Shown here one piece after another: positions 6,348 to 11,329 of a stretch of DNA of 11,329 nucleotides. Below the pieces are notes generated by a model. It made no database searches and was not told where the DNA came from. It worked only from the letters and a program-made list of their open reading frames with translations. The stretch is taken from NCBI GenBank assembly GCA_023422555.1, contig JAFAGQ010000265.1:1-11329 (forward strand). Direction: 5' to 3'. The DNA is from Pseudomonadota bacterium. GTDB lineage: Bacteria > Pseudomonadota > Gammaproteobacteria > Burkholderiales > Burkholderiaceae_B. Position numbers and translations under genes: made by a program. Positions within the stretch are counted from its first letter, which is position 1. Each line of letters begins with the position of its first letter.

Positions 6348-7280
6348 ATGAGTCAGAATCATCCAAACAGGGTGCTGATCAGTGAGGTCGGGATGCGAGA
6401 CGGTCTGCAAAGCGTCAAGAGCATTATGCCGACGCAGGATAAATTCAAACTGATTGATGCGCTGTACGCGGCGGGCATACGCGAGATTGAAGTCTGTTCA
6501 TTCGTGCCAGCGCGCCTGCTGCCGCAGATGGCGGATGCAGAAGATGTGGTGAAGTATGCCTTGCGCTATCCCGACCTGACGGTGATGGCCCTGGTGCCGA
6601 ATCGCCGTGGCGCGCAGAACGCCCTGGCTGCAGGAGCGCACAAGCTGACGCTGCCCGTGTCTGCCAGCGAGGCGCATTCCATGGCGAATGTGCGCAAGAC
6701 GCGTGAGGACATGGTTCAGGAGGTACGCGAGATTGTCGCTCTGCGCAACGAGATGGCGCCCAACGTGAAGATCGAGGCCGGTATTTCAACTGCATTTGGC
6801 TGCACGATCCAGGGTGAAGTGAAGGAAGACGATGTGGTCAGGCTGTCTTCACAGCTGGTGGCCGCCGGTGCCGATGAAACGGGCCTTTCTGACACGACGG
6901 GATACGCCAATCCTGCGCAGGTTCGTCGCCTGTTCAAGCGAGTCTTTGCCGAAATCGGTGATAAGTGCGGTGCGGCGCATATGCATAACACTCGTGGTCT
7001 GGGCATTGCCAATAATCTGGCGGCCTATGACGTAGGCGTGCGTACCTTTGACGCCTCGCTGGGTGGGCTCGGCGGCTGTCCTTATGCGCCAGGCGCATCA
7101 GGCAATGTGGTGACCGAGGATCTGGTCTTCATGTTCGAGGCAATGGGGATTGATACAGGCGTGAATATTGACAAGCTGATTGCGGCGCGTGCGCCATTGC
7201 AGGCTGGCGTGCCTCAGGAAGAGGTGTACGGCATGGTTGCCGAAGCGGGCCTGCCTTTGAATTTTCAACCACAGGCGTGA
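6348..7280 (+). CDS. HMG-CoA lyase-family enzyme (HMG-CoA or citramalyl-CoA lyase-like)
   Basis: TIM-barrel, divalent-metal-dependent lyase that performs retro-aldol cleavage of a branched 3-hydroxyacyl-CoA, giving acetyl-CoA plus acetoacetate from HMG-CoA, or plus pyruvate from citramalyl-CoA. Active-site signatures are intact: Arg17-Asp18 in VGMRDGLQ, SFVPARLLPQMAD, metal His211 and His213 in HMHNTRG, and the GLGGCPYAPGASGN loop with Cys244 and Asn253, the same nine-residue spacing as human Cys266/Asn275. Length (310 aa) is normal. ATG 6348 is chosen because AAAGGAG lies five bases upstream; a GTG at 6342 falls within that site. It is the first gene of the operon, one base before the CoA-transferase. 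Chloroflexus citramalyl-CoA lyase belongs to this family and works with a class III CoA-transferase, so the context does not decide between HMG-CoA and citramalyl-CoA. Confidence 0.9.
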   Translation: MSQNHPNRVLISEVGMRDGLQSVKSIMPTQDKFKLIDALYAAGIREIEVCSFVPARLLPQMADAEDVVKYALRYPDLTVMALVPNRRGAQNALAAGAHKLTLPVSASEAHSMANVRKTREDMVQEVREIVALRNEMAPNVKIEAGISTAFGCTIQGEVKEDDVVRLSSQLVAAGADETGLSDTTGYANPAQVRRLFKRVFAEIGDKCGAAHMHNTRGLGIANNLAAYDVGVRTFDASLGGLGGCPYAPGASGNVVTEDLVFMFEAMGIDTGVNIDKLIAARAPLQAGVPQEEVYGMVAEAGLPLNFQPQA

Positions 7281-7281
7281 T

Positions 7282-8469
7282 ATGACAAAAAAGATACTGC
7301 CTTATGAAGGCGTCAAGGTAATTGAATTTACGCATATGGTGATGGGGCCCACTTGCGGCCTGATTCTTGCCGATCTGGGTGCAGAGGTCATCAAGATTGA
7401 GCCGATCAAAGGAGATAACACACGTAATCTTCTGGGTTCGGGTTCAGGTTTTTTTCCGACTTTCAATCGTAATAAAAAAAGCCTGGCTGTTGATCTGAAG
7501 TCAGAACAGGGCCTGGCACTGGTGAAGGAACTGATTGCATCAGCGGATGTGGTCAGTGAGAATTTCAAGCCGGGTACGATGGACAAGCTGGGATTGGGAT
7601 ATGCGGATCTGTCCAAAACCAATCCCGGACTGATTTATGTGAGCCACAAGGGTTTCCTGCCAGGCCCCTATGAACATCGTACGGCACTGGACGAAGTGGT
7701 GCAGATGATGGGCGGCCTGGCTTATATGACGGGCCGCGAAGGTGATCCGATACGCGCAGGAACCAGTGTCAATGACATTATGGGTGGCATGTTCGGCGCG
7801 ATTGGTGTGATGGCCGCGCTGCGCGAGCGTGATCTGACAGGGAAGGGTCAGCAGGTGCAAAGTGCCCTTTTCGAAAACAATATTTTCCTGGTTGCCCAGC
7901 ACATGATGCAGTACGTGGTGACCGGCAAGGCGGCCAGTCCCATGCCAAGTCGCATTTCCGCCTGGGCCATTTATGACGTATTCAATGTGAAAGATGGCGA
8001 GCAGATTTTCCTGGCAGTGGTGAGTGACACCCAGTGGAAAATCTTTTGTGAAGCCTTCAATTTTCCCGATTTGCTGGAAAATGCCGACCTCAAAACCAAC
8101 AATCAGCGAGTGCAGGCCCGATCGTGGCTGCTGCCTCTGCTTCAGCAACGATTGGCCGGCTTTACCAAGCAGGAACTGGCACAGAAGTTTGAGGCGAATG
8201 CGCTCCCCTTTGCGCCCATTTCGCGGCCGGAAGAACTGCTTGATGATGAACATCTGCTCAAGACTGGGGGTCTGGCGCCGATGCAGATGCCCGATGGACG
8301 GCAAACCAATGTTCCGCTGCTTCCGCTATGCATGGCCGGAGAGCGATTGGGCGTGCGTATGAATCCGCCAAGGCTTGGGGAGCATACGCTAAGTATTCTG
8401 CAGGAAGCCGGATTAACAGAAGAACAGATAGAGACATTGCTGGCAAATAATGTGATTGCCACAGAATAG
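7282..8469 (+). CDS. Class III (CaiB/BaiF, formyl-CoA transferase family) CoA-transferase
   Basis: Transfers CoA between carboxylic acids, probably from succinyl-CoA to the hydroxy-dicarboxylate cleaved by the preceding lyase. Family features include the N-terminal LPYEGVKVIEFTHMVMGPTCGLILADLGAEVIKIE, FNRNKKSLAVDLKS, the SENFKPGTMDKLGLGY segment, and the catalytic aspartate Asp165 in RAGTSVNDIMGGMFGAIGVMAAL, aligned with Asp169 of formyl-CoA transferase. The C-terminal helices (FAPISRPEELLDDEHLLKTGGL) are also typical. At 395 aa it is full length. It starts one base after the lyase stop with no clear ribosome-binding site, so translational coupling is likely. Known partners of this pairing are Chloroflexus succinyl-CoA:citramalate transferase and, in animals, SUGCT (succinate-hydroxymethylglutarate transferase). 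The exact substrate is inferred from context only. Confidence 0.92.
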   Translation: MTKKILPYEGVKVIEFTHMVMGPTCGLILADLGAEVIKIEPIKGDNTRNLLGSGSGFFPTFNRNKKSLAVDLKSEQGLALVKELIASADVVSENFKPGTMDKLGLGYADLSKTNPGLIYVSHKGFLPGPYEHRTALDEVVQMMGGLAYMTGREGDPIRAGTSVNDIMGGMFGAIGVMAALRERDLTGKGQQVQSALFENNIFLVAQHMMQYVVTGKAASPMPSRISAWAIYDVFNVKDGEQIFLAVVSDTQWKIFCEAFNFPDLLENADLKTNNQRVQARSWLLPLLQQRLAGFTKQELAQKFEANALPFAPISRPEELLDDEHLLKTGGLAPMQMPDGRQTNVPLLPLCMAGERLGVRMNPPRLGEHTLSILQEAGLTEEQIETLLANNVIATE

Positions 8470-8478
8470 GAGACAACG

Positions 8479-9453
8479 ATGAAAAAAATCGCAACTGCAT
8501 TTGCTGCAGTGCTGCTTGCCCAACTGCCAATGACTTCGCCGGTAGCGGCCCAGGACACTTATCCTGCGCGTGCCGTCACCATTACGGTTCCATATTCTCC
8601 GGGTGGCACGACTGATTATGTTGCCCGTATGCTGGCAAAGCAGATGTCGGAAGAATCAAAACAGTCTTTTGTTGTAGAGAATAAACCCGGCGCCAGCGGA
8701 ACGATTGCAACTTCATCGGTGATGCGCGCCAAACCTGATGGTTACTCGCTGCTGATGAATGACACAACCTATGCGATGTTGCCGGCTGTGTTCAAGAAGC
8801 TGTCGTGGGATCCGATCAAGGATATCGCACCGGTGGCTAACGTCGCTTCTACGCCTGTCATTCTGATCGTTCCTGCCAATTCACCGTTTAATTCTGTGGA
8901 TGATCTGGTTAAAGCCGCCAAGGAAAAGCCTGAGTCACTGACTTTTGGTTCGGGCGGGAAAGGCAGCTCTACACATCTGGCGGTTGAAGTCTTCCAGCAT
9001 GAAGCCGGTATCAAGCTGCTGCACGTGCCCTACAAGGGGGCCGGAGAAGCATTGCTGGCGCTGGTGGGCGGCACGGTAGATGTAGAGATCAGTGCGACAC
9101 CAACTGCCATTCCACAGATCAGCAGTGGCAAAGTGAAGGCACTGGCCATCAGCAGTCCCGAGCGCCTGCCGCAACTGCCCGACGTACCTACATTCGCCGA
9201 AGCAGGATTGCCCGAATACAAAGTGCAGAACTGGTTTGGTCTTGTTGCCCGCGCAGGCACGCCGCCAGATGTTATCGAGACGCTGAACGGGCTGGTGAAG
9301 AAGGCCGTAGCAGATGAATCACTGCGGGCTTCGTTTGAAAAGATGGGGGCGCAGACAGTAGGCAGCAGCTCCGCTGACTTTACCAAACAGATTTCATCTG
9401 AAATAGACAGCTGGAACGGTATCGCTGAGCGTGCCGGTCTGGAAAAACAATAG
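8479..9453 (+). CDS. Bug/TctC-family periplasmic solute-binding receptor, first copy
   Basis: Extracytoplasmic receptor of tripartite tricarboxylate transporter type, which typically binds carboxylates. A signal peptide (MKKIATAFAAVLLAQLPMTSPVAA) is followed by the mature start QDTYPARAVTITVPYSPGGTTD. Ligand-loop motifs PYSPGGTTD (39-46) and GSGGKGSSTHLAVE (157-170), plus VENKPGASG, VPYKGAGEALLALVGG and SPERLPQLPDVPTFAEAG, are standard for the family, as is the 324 aa length. GGAG, whose first G is the last base of the upstream stop codon, sits seven bases before the ATG. It lies 9 bp after the CoA-transferase. No TctA or TctB membrane genes are visible, so the permease is encoded beyond the window or elsewhere, as is common for orphan Bug proteins. 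The ligand is probably the acid activated by the transferase, or its lactone's parent. Confidence 0.93.
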   Translation: MKKIATAFAAVLLAQLPMTSPVAAQDTYPARAVTITVPYSPGGTTDYVARMLAKQMSEESKQSFVVENKPGASGTIATSSVMRAKPDGYSLLMNDTTYAMLPAVFKKLSWDPIKDIAPVANVASTPVILIVPANSPFNSVDDLVKAAKEKPESLTFGSGGKGSSTHLAVEVFQHEAGIKLLHVPYKGAGEALLALVGGTVDVEISATPTAIPQISSGKVKALAISSPERLPQLPDVPTFAEAGLPEYKVQNWFGLVARAGTPPDVIETLNGLVKKAVADESLRASFEKMGAQTVGSSSADFTKQISSEIDSWNGIAERAGLEKQ

Positions 9454-9463
9454 AGGCCAGGTC

Positions 9464-10369
9464 ATGTTTTATCTGGACGACGAACCGAGGCGCATAGATA
9501 TGACAGTGTGGAGTGCGATGCCGGATCATCTGCGCTGCCGCGACACCGTTTCCGACTGGGCCAGGGCGAATAAGGGCGGAGAGGCGCTGCATTCCTTCAT
9601 TGAAGGACCCGCCATGGATGGACAGGGCAATCTGTACATTGTTGATATTCCCTACGGGCGGATTTTCCGGATCACTGCACAGAAAGAATGGGAGCTTGTC
9701 GTGGAGTACGATGGCGAACCCAATGGGATGAAGGTGCTGCGCGATGGCACGCTGCTGATTGCTGACTATCGCAAGGGCCTGCTGCGCTGTGATCCGAAAG
9801 CAAAAACCGTCCAGCCATTGCTGGCAAGGCGCAATGCGCAGTCTTTCAAGGGCTTGAATGACCTGTATGTCACTCGTGATGAATCACAAGTGTATTTCAC
9901 CGATCAGGGACAGACCGGTCTGCACGATCCTACCGGCGCCGTCTATCGTTATTGCCTGGATTCAGGCAGGCTGGACTGTCTGCTGAACAATGTTCCCAGT
10001 CCGAATGGCATTGTAGTGGACGAAGATAAATCGGTACTGTTTGTTGCTGCCACTCGTGATAACGCCGTGTGGCGCGCGCCGCTGTTGGCTGATGGCTCCG
10101 TATCGAAGACCGGCAGATTCTGCTCGCTATTTGGCACCAGTGGTCCTGATGGCATTGCGCTGGATAACAAAGGTCGTCTGTTTGTTGCGCATGCATCGCT
10201 AGGCTGTGTATTTGTCTACAAAGCCAACGGAGAATGCTCACACATTCTGCGCTCTGTTGCTGGCAAGACAATTACGAATTTCTGTTTCACGGATGACAAA
10301 TGTGAGACTTTGCTGATTACCGAATCTGCCACGGGTTCTGTGCTTCAGGCAATGATGGACGTGGCATAA
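9464..10369 (+). CDS. SMP-30/gluconolactonase/LRE-family hydrolase
   Basis: Six-bladed beta-propeller, metal-dependent lactonase-type enzyme. Putative metal and substrate residues match regucalcin positions: Glu47 in FIEGPAMD (Glu18), Asn132 in GLNDLYV (Asn103), Asn181 in SPNGIVVD (Asn154) and Asp229 in GPDGIALD (Asp204). Repeated blade strands such as GQGNLYIVD, DGTLLIADY and KGRLFVAHA are visible. From ATG 9464 it is 302 aa without a signal peptide, so it is cytoplasmic. The frame extends to GTG 9431, but that start would overlap the preceding receptor gene, while ATG 9464 is 10 bp past its stop with AGG/CCAGG upstream. Its place between two Bug receptor genes implies action on the transported compound, perhaps opening a lactone before CoA transfer. 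The actual substrate is unknown; some family members hydrolyse other esters. Confidence 0.88.
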   Translation: MFYLDDEPRRIDMTVWSAMPDHLRCRDTVSDWARANKGGEALHSFIEGPAMDGQGNLYIVDIPYGRIFRITAQKEWELVVEYDGEPNGMKVLRDGTLLIADYRKGLLRCDPKAKTVQPLLARRNAQSFKGLNDLYVTRDESQVYFTDQGQTGLHDPTGAVYRYCLDSGRLDCLLNNVPSPNGIVVDEDKSVLFVAATRDNAVWRAPLLADGSVSKTGRFCSLFGTSGPDGIALDNKGRLFVAHASLGCVFVYKANGECSHILRSVAGKTITNFCFTDDKCETLLITESATGSVLQAMMDVA

Positions 10370-10412
10370 GACAACTATTTCAACGTTTAAAAACAAAAGA
10401 CTGGAGACAAAG

Positions 10413-11329
10413 ATGTTCAAGAAAACACTGATGACAGGCCTGACCGGCAGTATGTTGCTGGCTGCAAGCCTGGCGTGTGGAACTTCTCATGCAGAAGGCT
10501 GGCCGCAGCGGCCTGTGCGCATGATTGTGCCTTATACGCCAGGTGGTGGCACCGACAGTATTACTAGAATCATTGCCGAGAAAATCCATCAGGCAGACAA
10601 TGATATTCAGTTTGTGATTGAAAACAAACCGGGTGCCGGTGGCAATATCGGCATGATGCAGGTCGCACGAGCCAAACCGGATGGCCTGACGATTGGGATG
10701 GGGCAGACCTCGAATCTTGCCGTCAACCCGATCATTATGAACGACATGAAGTTTGACGCGACCAAGGATTTCACGCCGGTCGGCGTGGTCGCCGAACTGC
10801 CCATGGTGCTGGTGGTAAAGGCCGATTCTCCTTATAAATCGCTGGCCGACGTGGTTGAGGCAGCCAAGGCAAAGCCCGGTCAGCTGAAGCAGGCTCTGGC
10901 GACGGTGGGAACCGTGGGTCATCTGGCTGGGGAGATCCTTTCCTACAAGGCGGGCATCAAGGTGCTCAATGTTCCTTATAAAGGTGCTTCGCCTGCACTG
11001 ACCGAATTGATTGGCGGGCAGACCGACTATATGTTTGCATCCCCGGTTTCTGTCATCAATCTGATCGCCGACAAGGATTTGCGTGCACTGGCGGTTACCT
11101 CCAGCAAGCGGATTGCTGCCATGCCCGATGTTCCCACTGTGGCTGAACAAGGCTATGAGGGTTTCAACGCCGTAGACTGGAAAATGATTGTCGGCCCTGC
11201 AAATATGCCCCAGGAAGCGGTCGACCGTGTGAGCAAGGCATTTATGCAGGTGAGCAAAGACCCGGAATACGTCAAGCGCATGGAAGCAGATGGTAATACG
11301 GTGATTGGCGGTTCTGCCGAAGAAGCCAA
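10413..11329 (+). CDS. Bug/TctC-family periplasmic receptor, second copy (cut by window end)
   Basis: Second extracytoplasmic carboxylate receptor in the operon. A signal peptide (MFKKTLMTGLTGSMLLAASL, then ACGTSHA) is followed by EGWPQRPVRMIVPYTPGGGTDSITR. Family motifs VIENKPGAGGNIG, ATVGTVGHLAGE, NVPYKGASPALTELIGG and AMPDVPTVAEQGYEGF are present. The frame stays open to the right edge, giving 305 codons, so only about 15-20 residues are missing. GGAGACAAAG precedes the ATG, nearly identical to GGAGACAACG before the first Bug gene. The gap from the lactonase gene is 43 bp with no evident terminator. It is clearly diverged from the first copy (for example PGGGTD versus PGGTTD, TVGHLA versus SSTHLA), so it is not a recent duplicate and may bind a different or related ligand. 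Confidence 0.93.
   Translation, partial: MFKKTLMTGLTGSMLLAASLACGTSHAEGWPQRPVRMIVPYTPGGGTDSITRIIAEKIHQADNDIQFVIENKPGAGGNIGMMQVARAKPDGLTIGMGQTSNLAVNPIIMNDMKFDATKDFTPVGVVAELPMVLVVKADSPYKSLADVVEAAKAKPGQLKQALATVGTVGHLAGEILSYKAGIKVLNVPYKGASPALTELIGGQTDYMFASPVSVINLIADKDLRALAVTSSKRIAAMPDVPTVAEQGYEGFNAVDWKMIVGPANMPQEAVDRVSKAFMQVSKDPEYVKRMEADGNTVIGGSAEEA

Noticed and set aside
7540..8304. 254-codon minus-strand frame within the CoA-transferase gene
   Set aside because: It lies fully antisense to a CoA-transferase with intact catalytic motifs; its His-rich, non-family sequence is typical of a shadow frame.
10413..10500. Lipoprotein signal in the second Bug receptor (SLAC)
   Set aside because: The -3 and -2 residues (Ser, Leu) do not fit a lipobox, and a normal cleavage site (SHA|E) follows.

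Overview
The window looks like a chromosomal segment of a betaproteobacterium, most likely Alcaligenaceae (Bordetella/Advenella-like). The main reason is two Bug/TctC-type periplasmic solute receptors in one catabolic operon, a family greatly expanded in that group; the moderate G+C fits, but the genus is a guess. No rRNA, tRNA, CRISPR, transposase or integrase was seen.

Layout. (1) 67-2379, minus strand: a TonB-dependent outer-membrane receptor very similar, by recall, to E. coli YncD/PqqU, the PQQ uptake receptor. It has an unusual Ala/Thr repeat linker ahead of the TonB box. (2) 2528-4078, plus strand: an isochorismatase-like cysteine hydrolase and a GlxA-type AraC regulator 6 bp apart, divergent from the receptor. 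The regulator's C-terminus looks abnormal. (3) 4079-5360: an A+T-richer island holding one HNH nuclease gene. Its leader is packed with dyad symmetries, including a 13-bp inverted repeat that pairs with the start codon. (4) 5399-6130: an IclR-family regulator. (5) 6348 to the right edge: a tight operon of HMG-CoA-lyase-family enzyme, class III CoA-transferase, Bug receptor, SMP-30/gluconolactonase-like hydrolase and a second Bug receptor cut by the window end.

How the genes work together. The lyase/CoA-transferase pair suggests CoA activation and retro-aldol cleavage of a branched hydroxy-dicarboxylate; 3-hydroxy-3-methylglutarate and citramalate are the leading guesses. The Bug receptors would capture the acid and the lactonase could open its lactone. 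Two near-identical 17-bp dyads exactly 20 bp apart overlap the operon promoter, and a related half-site overlaps the likely iclR promoter. This predicts IclR control of both units.

The strongest candidates for something undescribed are the HNH gene with its structured leader and the lactonase/transferase/lyase operon.
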